Origin: SHZI01 sp038214295
Lineage (GTDB): Bacteria > Pseudomonadota > Gammaproteobacteria > Steroidobacterales > GCA-2729495
Assembly (NCBI GenBank): GCA_038214295.1
Contig: JBBQSA010000072.1
Location: 1 to 12,211, forward strand
DNA: 12,211 nucleotides
Direction of reading: 5' to 3'
A model generated the notes under the pieces. It had not been told where the DNA came from and made no database searches. It worked only from the letters and a program-made list of their open reading frames with translations. The translations under genes were made by a program, and so were the position numbers. Every line of letters starts with the position of its first letter. Position 1 is the stretch's first letter. This document shows, piece by piece, positions 6,952-12,211 of this stretch.

Positions 6952-7710
6952 ATGGGTCGCTTCACGGACAAGGTTGTACTGGTCACCGGCGCCCTCGGCG
7001 GCATCGGTGGCGCCACAGCGAGCCGCTTTGCCGCCGAGGGCGCGCTGCTCGCGCTCACGGACATCGGCAAGACGGCGGAGGACGTGCCCCCGGCGCTGGT
7101 GGCGGGCGCCGCCGACTGGGCCTTCTGGCCAGCGGACCTGTCGCAGCCCGCGGCGGTGGATGTCCTGTTTGCCGAAGTCCTCGAACGCTTTGGCCGGCTC
7201 GACGTGCTGGTCAACGTGGCGGGCTACGATCACGACAACGGCGTGCCGCTGGAGCAGGTGACGCTGGAGCGCCTGCACAGGAACCTGGACACGAACCTGG
7301 CGAGCTGCTTCCTGTGCTGCCAGTCTGCAGCGACCATCATGCGCGCGCGGAAGCGCGGCGTGATCGTCAACATGAGCTCGCTCACCTGGCGCGGGAGCCC
7401 CATGCAGTTCAGTTACTCCGCGTCCAAGGGCGGCGTCTACGCCCTCACCCGCTCCCTGGCCCTCGCGCTCGGCAAAGACGGCATCCGGGTGAACGCAGTC
7501 GCGCCCGCACTCATCGAGGTGGAGAACATGGTCCGGCTGATCCCGCCCGCCGTCTGGGCCCAGGTGAAGACCGGCATTGGCGGCAGTTACCCGCTGGGCC
7601 GCCTGGGCCGCCCCGACGAGGTGGCGGCGGCCATGGCCTTCCTGGCCTCCGACGACGCGTCGTTCATTACCGGGCAGGTTCTGGAAGTGTCGGGCGGGGC
7701 GCGACTCTAG
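6952..7710 (+). CDS. Short-chain dehydrogenase/reductase (classical SDR, FabG-like)
   Basis: This is a 252-residue cytoplasmic Rossmann-fold oxidoreductase of usual length. The cofactor motif is TGALGGIG (12-19). Asp37 at the end of beta-2 (TDI) favours NAD(H) over NADP(H). NVAG (88-91) replaces the common NNAG. The active site is Asn115, Ser143 (NMSS), Tyr155 and Lys159 (YSASK). The C-terminal part has GRLGRPDEVAAAMAFLASDDASFITGQ, as in 3-hydroxyacyl or sugar/steroid dehydrogenases. The substrate is unknown. The ATG at 6952 follows a perfect AGGAGG (6940-6945) by 6 nt, the best ribosome binding site in the window. Its own candidate promoter lies just upstream, so it need not depend on the antiporter transcript. 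Confidence 0.93.
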   Translation: MGRFTDKVVLVTGALGGIGGATASRFAAEGALLALTDIGKTAEDVPPALVAGAADWAFWPADLSQPAAVDVLFAEVLERFGRLDVLVNVAGYDHDNGVPLEQVTLERLHRNLDTNLASCFLCCQSAATIMRARKRGVIVNMSSLTWRGSPMQFSYSASKGGVYALTRSLALALGKDGIRVNAVAPALIEVENMVRLIPPAVWAQVKTGIGGSYPLGRLGRPDEVAAAMAFLASDDASFITGQVLEVSGGARL

Positions 7711-7791
7711 GCGCGCGACGACAGGGCGAGCGACGACGGCGGATCAGGAGTACTGTCGGGACTGCCACCACTCAACTCAGGAGAGATGACC

Positions 7792-7908
7792 ATGTCGAAG
7801 GAACGCTCAAGCACCCGCGAGACAAAGAAGAAACCCGCGAAGACCATGGCTGAGAAAAAAGTCGAGAAGCGGGCCAAGAAGGCGGAAAAGTCCTTCACGA
7901 TGCACTAG
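7792..7908 (+). CDS. Small lysine-rich basic protein, 38 residues
   Basis: This short reading frame begins with MSKERSSTRETKKKPAK and ends in EKSFTMH. It has 11 Lys and 3 Arg in 38 residues, few hydrophobic residues and no membrane segment, so it is probably disordered or helical and could bind nucleic acid. Evidence that it is real: AGGAGA (7779-7784) precedes the ATG at 7792 by 7 nt, it lies in its own space between two genes, and a strong hairpin follows its stop by 8 nt. An in-frame ATG at 7786 is too close to the ribosome binding site. I do not recognise a family. It follows the dehydrogenase by 81 nt, so it may be co-transcribed or have its own promoter. Confidence 0.65.
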   Translation: MSKERSSTRETKKKPAKTMAEKKVEKRAKKAEKSFTMH

Positions 7909-7916
7909 GCATCAAG

Positions 7917-7944
7917 CCCCGCTGACCGGAACCGGTCAGCGGGG
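7917..7944. terminator. Strong hairpin between convergent genes, probable bidirectional terminator
   Basis: CCCCGCTGACCGG (7917-7929) and CCGGTCAGCGGGG (7932-7944) form a perfect 13-bp inverted repeat around AA. In practice the top pairs open to make a loop. It lies 8 nt after the small basic protein and 14 nt before the end of copy B, so it can serve both. The T-tract is only TT on the plus strand and absent on the minus, so termination may be partial, or the stem may mainly stabilise transcripts. Confidence 0.75.
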
Positions 7945-7958
7945 TTCGCGCTGTGGAA

Positions 7959-8882
7959 TCAGGCCTGCAGTTCCCGCTTCGCGTGCGCGGGCGTCCGGAC
8001 GGCGAGAAAGGCGGCCACCGCCAGCGCACCGGCCAGCAGGGCCAGCACCACGCCGAACCGCTCCGGGTGCACCCAGATGTCCGCGTAGAGATCCCAGCGG
8101 CCGGCAATCTCGTAGCTGCTGTAGGCAATGATCGCCGTCGGGATGCTGTAGCGGACGGCCGTGGTGACCTTCCACATCTGGATCAGGCGCGACAGCAGGT
8201 AGAGGGCCCAGACGGTGTTCGCGAAGAAGATGGCGTAGGTCACCGGGTGCCGGTCGCCCAGGATGCTCTCGTCGTAGATGAACAGCAGGGCCAGGTAGCA
8301 GAACCAGGTAACGAAAATCGTCTCGAGGCAGGTGATGTAGGCAAAGTTTCGCTCGTAGCCGCGGCTGGGCTTGCCGGTACGCAGCTTCAGGCGGCGCTGG
8401 AACCAGACGAACATATTGCACTTCGTCTCCCGGTTCAGCAGCAGCGGCATCAGCACACCGAGGCACACGCCCACGGAGGACATCATCACCAGGTACTCGG
8501 CCTTGGTGGCAATCTCGCCGGCCGTGTGGGTGTCCATCAGGTCCGATACGCCGAGGACATTGGCGCTCCAGACGAAGGAGAATTCGACCCAGCCGCTCCA
8601 GATCAGCGTCCCGGCCCAGAAACCGTACCAGGTCCCAGCGATCTCGCTGTCATGGCGCATACCGATGAAGAGCAGGATCGCGCCGCCCAGGCCCAGCACG
8701 AAGGCGGACTGGAGCACGTACTGCTCACCGAAGATGGCTTCCATGCCGACCATCAGGGTGTGGCCGAGGCCCTGGACCACGAAGACGATCAGGAAGGCGA
8801 AGAGGCCCACCATCGGGGGTCGGGCGAGGGACTGGAAGACACTCTTGTTGGTTTTTGGATTGGTGCTTGCGGCAGTCGTCAT
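7959..8882 (-). CDS. Polytopic membrane protein of unknown family, copy B (paralogue of copy A)
   Basis: This 307-residue protein aligns end to end with copy A (4797-5762), with a single-residue gap before GEQYVL. The invariant blocks are LGHT, GEQYVL, GFWAGT, EFSFVWSA, LGV.DLMD, GEIATK.EYLVMMSS, ETKCN, WFQR.LKLRTG, FIYDE.ILGDRHPVTY, IPTAIIA, EIAGRW and a C-terminal RTPAH. The conserved polar residues are His41, Glu48, Glu100, Glu129, Glu187, Asp204, Glu205, Asp210, His212 and Glu258. About eight membrane helices are expected. The N-terminus differs (short, Thr/Asn/Lys-rich) and the tail is shorter. The ATG at 8882 is preceded by GGAG 8-9 nt upstream. It runs opposite to copy A, and the two copies flank the antiporter, dehydrogenase and small basic protein. 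Function is unknown to me; both copies look intact. Confidence 0.87.
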   Translation of the reverse strand: MTTAASTNPKTNKSVFQSLARPPMVGLFAFLIVFVVQGLGHTLMVGMEAIFGEQYVLQSAFVLGLGGAILLFIGMRHDSEIAGTWYGFWAGTLIWSGWVEFSFVWSANVLGVSDLMDTHTAGEIATKAEYLVMMSSVGVCLGVLMPLLLNRETKCNMFVWFQRRLKLRTGKPSRGYERNFAYITCLETIFVTWFCYLALLFIYDESILGDRHPVTYAIFFANTVWALYLLSRLIQMWKVTTAVRYSIPTAIIAYSSYEIAGRWDLYADIWVHPERFGVVLALLAGALAVAAFLAVRTPAHAKRELQA

Positions 8883-8973
8883 GGGGTCACTCCGGCAGGC
8901 GGGTGGGATTCAGGCGTTCAGCGTAGCACCGGCACCCACCGTGATCCATTTCCAGCCGGCCTCCCGCCTGCGG

Positions 8974-9024
8974 CAAATGGCCCTACCTGACGGGAATCCG
9001 GGTGAGCGCGACCGTTTATAGTGG
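8974..9024 (+). promoter_or_regulatory. Candidate promoter for the DUF302 gene
   Basis: TATAGTGG (9017-9024) is identical to the -10 region before the dehydrogenase (6917-6924). The related CAAATGG (8974-8980) lies 36 nt upstream, a longer spacing than in the other cases. CTACC occurs in both regions (6891-6895 and 8983-8987). No -35 hexamer is evident. The region is shared with the divergent start of copy B at 8882. Confidence 0.3.
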
Positions 9025-9069
9025 ATGCAGGCGAATAACCGAGCGACGACCCCGGGGAGACATAAGGCA

Positions 9070-9459
9070 ATGGACAACTACTACATCGTCAATTCAACCA
9101 AGCCATTTGAGCAGGCGGCGGCCGACCTGGAGGCCGCCGTGAAGCGCCACGGCTTCGGCGTCCTGCACGTGCACGACCTGGGCACAACACTGCGCAGCAA
9201 GGGCATCGACTTCCCCGAGCAGTGCAAGGTCTTCGAGGTCTGCAACCCGGCCCAGGCGGCCCGGGTGCTCGGCGCCGACATGCGGCTCAACATGGCCCTG
9301 CCCTGCCGGATATCCGTCTACACGGAGAAGAACCAGACCCGCCTCGGGCTGATCCGCCCGGCCCGGATGCTGGAGGGGCTGTCGGCAGACCCCGCCATCG
9401 CGACTACAGCCCGGGAAGTCGAGGACAAGACCATCCTGATGGTGGACGAGGCGCGCTAG
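9070..9459 (+). CDS. DUF302 family protein
   Basis: This 129-residue protein matches the DUF302 pattern: an N-terminal YYIVNSTKPFEQAAADLEAAVKRHGFGVL strand-helix-strand region, TLRSKGIDF, the conserved EVCNP (about 56-60) and the LPCRISVY segment (about 77-84). The length is typical of the single-domain form. The biochemical role of the family is not established. No signal peptide is visible. The ATG at 9070 is supported by GGGGAG (9054-9059), with an AAGG closer in. An upstream in-frame ATG at 9025 overlaps the proposed promoter and is less likely. It is divergent from copy B and convergent with the glucan phosphorylase, 13 nt separating the two stop codons. Confidence 0.88.
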   Translation: MDNYYIVNSTKPFEQAAADLEAAVKRHGFGVLHVHDLGTTLRSKGIDFPEQCKVFEVCNPAQAARVLGADMRLNMALPCRISVYTEKNQTRLGLIRPARMLEGLSADPAIATTAREVEDKTILMVDEAR

Positions 9460-9472
9460 CCGGCGCATCCAG

Positions 9473-11164
9473 TCAGGCCAGGTAGGCCTCCGTTGCGTAG
9501 CGCCGCATCATCCGGTGGCTGTTGAACTGGGCGGCGTTCTTGGTGATCGCGCCCAGCATGACCCGGGCCCAGCCGGCCGGGTCCCCGTGATAGAGCGGCA
9601 GCACGTCCCGTTCGAGCCGGGTGTAGAGCGCGTCCCCGTGGGTGGCGGGGTCCGAGCCCCGGGCCCCGACGCGCCAGCCAGTGAGGCCGTCCAGGCAGCC
9701 CTCGATCCACCAGCCGTCCAGCACGCTCAGGCTGGGCACGCCGTTGAAGGCCGCTTTCATGCCGCTGGTGCCCGAGGCTTCAAGCGGCGGCAGCGGCGTG
9801 TTCACCCAGACGTCCACGCCGGACACCAGTAACCGGGCGAGGGCCATGTCGTAGTTCGGTAGGTAGGCCACCGGGATCTCGCCAGCCAGGGCCGCCATGT
9901 GCCGGTGTACCGCCTCGATCAGCCGCTTGCCTTCCTCGTCGGCAGGATGGGCCTTGCCGGCCATCACGATCTGGAAGGGATGCGCGCGGGCAATGGTCCG
10001 CAGCCGCTCAAGGTCCGCGAACAGCAGGTCCGGCCGCTTGTAGGCAGTGAAACGGCGGGCGAAACCCAGCGTCGGGCGCGCCGGATCGAGCCGCACCCCG
10101 GTCCGCGCCAGGACCTCAGCTGCCAGCGCCTGCCGGCACAGCGCCCGGGCCCCGCGGACCTCGTCGGGGCCGAGCAGGTAATCCGCGCGGCCGAGCAGCT
10201 CGGGCTGGTGGCACCAGCCCGGCAGGTACTGGTCGTAGAGCACGCGGAAGGGTTCCGCCGTCCAGTTGAAGGGGTGCACGCCGTTGGTGATGGCGTGCAC
10301 CTTGTAGCCGGGGTACATCTTGCCAGCCACCTCGGCGTGGCGTTCGGCGACGCCGTTGACGAACTCGCTGAGACTGAGGGCGAGGCACGTCATGTTCAGG
10401 TTGTCCGTGCCGGCAAGCTGCGGCAGCAGGTCGTGGTCCACCTGCTCACCCATGACCTCCCGGACCAGCGTGTAGTCGAAGCGATCCTGGCCCGCCTCCA
10501 CCGGCGTGTGGGTCGTGAAGCAGCAGAGGTTGCGCACCCGCGGCAGGTCGTAGGGCGAGTCCCGGCCGCGCAGCAGGTGGGCGGGAATGCGGTGCCGGCG
10601 GAGCAGCTCCACGCCGAGGAACGCCGAGTGGCCCTCGTTCATGTGGTAGCGGAACACGGTAAAACCGAGCGCGTCGAGCATGCGCACACCGCCGAGGCCC
10701 AGCACGATTTCCTGCTTGAGGCGGTAGCGGTTGTCACCGCCGTAGAGGTGGCTGGTGATCTCCCGGTCCTCCGGCCGGTTGTCCTCGAGGTCGGTGTCCA
10801 GCAGCAGCACGGGCTGGCTGCGGTCGCCGTGCCGCTTGAGCTCATAGAGCCAGCCCCCGACCCACACGGGGCGGCCCTCGATGTCCACGGCCACCCGGGC
10901 CGGGAGCGGCGTGGTGAACAGGGCGGGATCCCAGGGGTCCGGCACCTCGGTCTGGCGCCCGGCCGCATCAATCAGTTGCCGGAAGTGACCCTGACGGCTC
11001 GCAAGCGTCACTGCGACGACCGGCAGCGCCAGGTCGCTGGCCGAACGCAGCGTGTCGCCGGCCAGCACGCCGAGGCCGCCGGCGTAGGTGGGCAGCCGGT
11101 CGTCGAGCGCGATCTCCATCGAGAAGTACGCGACCCGCGCGTCCGAAGTATAGGTTTCCAGCAC
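9473..11164 (-). CDS. glgP: Alpha-glucan (glycogen/maltodextrin) phosphorylase, short form
   Basis: This 563-residue cytoplasmic GT35 enzyme would release glucose-1-phosphate from storage glucan. Family marks are AYFSMEIAL and PTYAGGLGVLAGD near the N-terminus, FRYHMNEGHSAF (about 171-182), FTTHTPVEAGQDRF, AITNGVHPFNW, and GFARRFTAYKRP. The C-terminal EASGTSGMKAAFNG carries the pyridoxal-phosphate Lys470, followed by LDGWWIEG. It is much shorter than E. coli GlgP (about 815 residues) and lacks the extra N-terminal domain of long alpha-glucan phosphorylases. Compact forms of this size are known, and the conserved ends suggest it is complete. The GTG at 11164 is the only start upstream of AYFSMEIAL that I can justify, yet no ribosome binding site precedes it. 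The nested repeat at 11176-11249 begins 11 nt upstream, so the native leader may have been displaced. Confidence 0.92.
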   Translation of the reverse strand: MLETYTSDARVAYFSMEIALDDRLPTYAGGLGVLAGDTLRSASDLALPVVAVTLASRQGHFRQLIDAAGRQTEVPDPWDPALFTTPLPARVAVDIEGRPVWVGGWLYELKRHGDRSQPVLLLDTDLEDNRPEDREITSHLYGGDNRYRLKQEIVLGLGGVRMLDALGFTVFRYHMNEGHSAFLGVELLRRHRIPAHLLRGRDSPYDLPRVRNLCCFTTHTPVEAGQDRFDYTLVREVMGEQVDHDLLPQLAGTDNLNMTCLALSLSEFVNGVAERHAEVAGKMYPGYKVHAITNGVHPFNWTAEPFRVLYDQYLPGWCHQPELLGRADYLLGPDEVRGARALCRQALAAEVLARTGVRLDPARPTLGFARRFTAYKRPDLLFADLERLRTIARAHPFQIVMAGKAHPADEEGKRLIEAVHRHMAALAGEIPVAYLPNYDMALARLLVSGVDVWVNTPLPPLEASGTSGMKAAFNGVPSLSVLDGWWIEGCLDGLTGWRVGARGSDPATHGDALYTRLERDVLPLYHGDPAGWARVMLGAITKNAAQFNSHRMMRRYATEAYLA

Positions 11165-11175
11165 AAACTAACGAT

Positions 11176-11249
11176 AAAGGTACCGGACACCGATTGTTTA
11201 GTTATTTGAACAACTAAACAAACGGCAACGAACGGTGTCCGGTACCTTT
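11176..11249. mobile_element. 74-bp nested inverted repeat, MITE- or REPIN-like
   Basis: The outer arms AAAGGTACCGGACACCG (11176-11192) and CGGTGTCCGGTACCTTT (11233-11249) are perfect 17-bp inverted repeats. Inside them TTGTTTAGTT (11194-11203) and AACTAAACAA (11212-11221) form a perfect 10-bp second stem with an 8-nt loop. One unpaired base lies on the left and 11 on the right. The AT-rich core stands out from the GC-rich surroundings. From memory, GGTGTCCGGTACCTTTT-type sequences recur in many proteobacterial genomes near IS200/RAYT-type transposase genes; I cannot check this here. No transposase lies in the window and I see no clear target duplication. It occupies most of the 117 bp between two divergent genes. 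Confidence 0.75.
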
Positions 11250-11281
11250 TCCGTTTTCCTGCGTGGCATGCTTGCCGGCTG

Positions 11282-11773
11282 ATGACAACCTGGTTCGAGT
11301 CCCTGTTTGCCGCCCTGCTCGCCGCCCTCGCCCTGCCACGCTACAGCCTGGCGACGGTGTTCATGGCGGCCCTGCTGGGCAGCACCCTGCTGCCTCTCGG
11401 CAGCGAACCCATCGTCTTCGGACTCATCAAGCTCAACCCGGCGGAATTCTGGCCCGTGATGGCGGCGGCGACCGTCGGCGGGACCATCGGCGGCGGAATC
11501 AGCTGGGCGATGGGCTTCGGCGCGGAGCGGGCCTGGGAGCGGGCCACGCAGCACTCGCCCCGGAACCTCCGGGCGCTCGACTGGCTGCAGCGCTTCGGGC
11601 CCAAGGCCTGCGTACTCTCCTGGCTGCCCGTCGTCGGCGACCCGCTCTGTGCCGTGGCCGGCTGGCTGCGCCTGCCCTTCTGGCCCTGCCTGGCCTGGAT
11701 GGCCATCGGCAAGCTCGGACGCTACGTCGCCTTCACCATCGTGCTGCTGAAAATCTTCCCCGGGTCTGCCTAG
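11282..11773 (+). CDS. yqaA: YqaA-type membrane protein (DedA/VTT superfamily)
   Basis: This 163-residue inner-membrane protein matches the small YqaA branch. It has an N-terminal hydrophobic region (about 5-45) with the GSTLLPLGSEP motif, a re-entrant region VGGTIGGGISWAMGFG (about 65-80), then RFGPKACVLSWLPVVGDPLCAVAGWLRLPFW (about 104-134) and a final helix. E. coli YqaA is about 142 residues, so the length is usual. DedA relatives are linked to membrane lipid transport and proton-motive-force homeostasis; YqaA itself has no settled role. The ATG at 11282 has no ribosome binding site, and the nested repeat ends 32 nt upstream. A later start would remove the first hydrophobic stretch. The gene converges on the lipoprotein gene, overlapping it by 4 bp. 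Confidence 0.85.
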   Translation: MTTWFESLFAALLAALALPRYSLATVFMAALLGSTLLPLGSEPIVFGLIKLNPAEFWPVMAAATVGGTIGGGISWAMGFGAERAWERATQHSPRNLRALDWLQRFGPKACVLSWLPVVGDPLCAVAGWLRLPFWPCLAWMAIGKLGRYVAFTIVLLKIFPGSA

Positions 11774-12211
11774 CGCACGGCCCCGTCCCGGCGCAGCCGC
11801 CGGGTGGTCTCGGCCGCCAACTGGTCGATCACCGCCACGTCCGTGGTCTGCTCCTGGCTCCCGGAGTCCGCGATACGCAGTGTGGACAGGATCCGGTAGC
11901 GCAGCTTCCCTTCGCCGGCGTCGAAGAGATCGGTCCTCACGCGGGCCGTGTGGTTGATCACCAGCGACGAGGGCTCCCGCGTCACGGTGAAGTCGTAGGT
12001 AGAGACGTTGTTGTAATAGGGATCGCCGAACCAGGTGCCCGTCTTGGTATCGGTCGCCTCGACGACCTCCCGGCCCTGCTTTTCCTTCACAGCCACCTGC
12101 TCGTTCACGAGGCGGGTCACGAGGACCGCGTCGGAGCCGGTGGCCTTGACCAGCGCCGCGATGGAATCCCTGTCCAACGGATCGGTGGTGCGCATCGTGC
12201 GGGTGCTGGGC
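11770..12211 (-). CDS. Probable lipoprotein of unknown function, C-terminal part, cut by window edge
   Basis: The visible 147 or so residues contain LDRDSIAALVKATGSDAVLVTRLV, then a YYNNVSTYDF region, a beta-rich stretch (TREPSSLVINHTARVRTDLFD, ILSTLRIADSGSQEQTTDVA) and a final helix AAETTRRLRRDGAVR. This layout recalls envelope lipoproteins that carry a DAVLVTRLV segment and an R-L-x-x-D-G-x end, from memory. An ATG at 12195 is in frame, but the frame stays open to base 12211, and the start and any lipobox should lie beyond the window. Its stop (TAG, 11772-11770) overlaps the yqaA stop in the shared CTAG. Function is unknown. Confidence 0.6.
   Translation of the reverse strand, partial: PSTRTMRTTDPLDRDSIAALVKATGSDAVLVTRLVNEQVAVKEKQGREVVEATDTKTGTWFGDPYYNNVSTYDFTVTREPSSLVINHTARVRTDLFDAGEGKLRYRILSTLRIADSGSQEQTTDVAVIDQLAAETTRRLRRDGAVR

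Noticed and set aside
5784..7853. Plus-strand open frame of about 690 codons across the antiporter and dehydrogenase genes
   Set aside because: Its translation is Arg/Gly/Pro-rich without domains, while the overlapping frames encode clear CaCA and SDR proteins.
8895..8971. GCAGGCGGG / CCCGCCTGC inverted repeat between copy B and the DUF302 gene
   Set aside because: It is only 9 bp with arms about 60 nt apart, in GC-rich DNA where this is expected by chance.
9899..11209. Plus-strand open frame opposite glgP
   Set aside because: It has no recognisable domain, and codon structure and motifs support the minus-strand phosphorylase.
11176..11249. Rho-independent terminator interpretation of the nested repeat
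   Set aside because: It lies upstream of two divergent genes, not downstream of any, and its long perfect outer arms with an inner AT-rich stem fit a mobile-type element better.

Overview
The window looks like chromosomal DNA from a GC-rich, respiring proteobacterium, probably a gammaproteobacterium. This rests on the strong GC bias, a CcoN-type cbb3 oxidase, an OmpR/CpxR-like two-component pair, a YqaA-type membrane protein and a DUF302 protein. No rRNA, tRNA, CRISPR array, phage gene or transposase gene is visible. No gene-free stretch exceeds about 180 bases.

Layout. (1) 1-727, minus: the N-terminal part of cbb3 oxidase subunit I (ccoN), running off the left edge. (2) 857-2527, plus: a Rieske non-heme iron oxygenase followed by a universal stress protein, divergent from ccoN. 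(3) 2548-4622, minus: a CpxA-like sensor kinase and its OmpR/PhoB-family regulator, with the regulator first in transcription and the kinase 2 nt behind it. (4) 4797-7908, plus: a polytopic membrane protein of unknown family (copy A), a Ca2+/cation antiporter of the CaCA superfamily, a short-chain dehydrogenase and a 38-residue lysine-rich protein, closed by a perfect 13-bp hairpin. (5) 7959-8882, minus: copy B of the same unknown membrane family, facing copy A. (6) 9070-9459, plus: a DUF302 protein. (7) 9473-11164, minus: a short-form alpha-glucan phosphorylase. (8) 11176-11249: a 74-bp nested inverted repeat resembling a non-autonomous mobile element. (9) 11282-11773, plus: a YqaA/DedA-like protein. 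(10) 11770-12211, minus: the C-terminal part of a probable lipoprotein, cut by the right edge.

How the genes may fit together. The cbb3 oxidase, stress protein, DUF302 protein, glucan phosphorylase and envelope-type two-component system suggest energy and redox stress physiology at low oxygen. That is an inference from gene content only; I found no convincing FNR/ANR box. The most novel content is the pair of paralogous, roughly eight-helix membrane proteins with conserved in-membrane His, Glu and Asp residues. They sit in inverted orientation around an ion exchanger, a dehydrogenase and a small basic protein. The most striking DNA structure is the nested inverted repeat that fills most of the divergent promoter region between glgP and yqaA.
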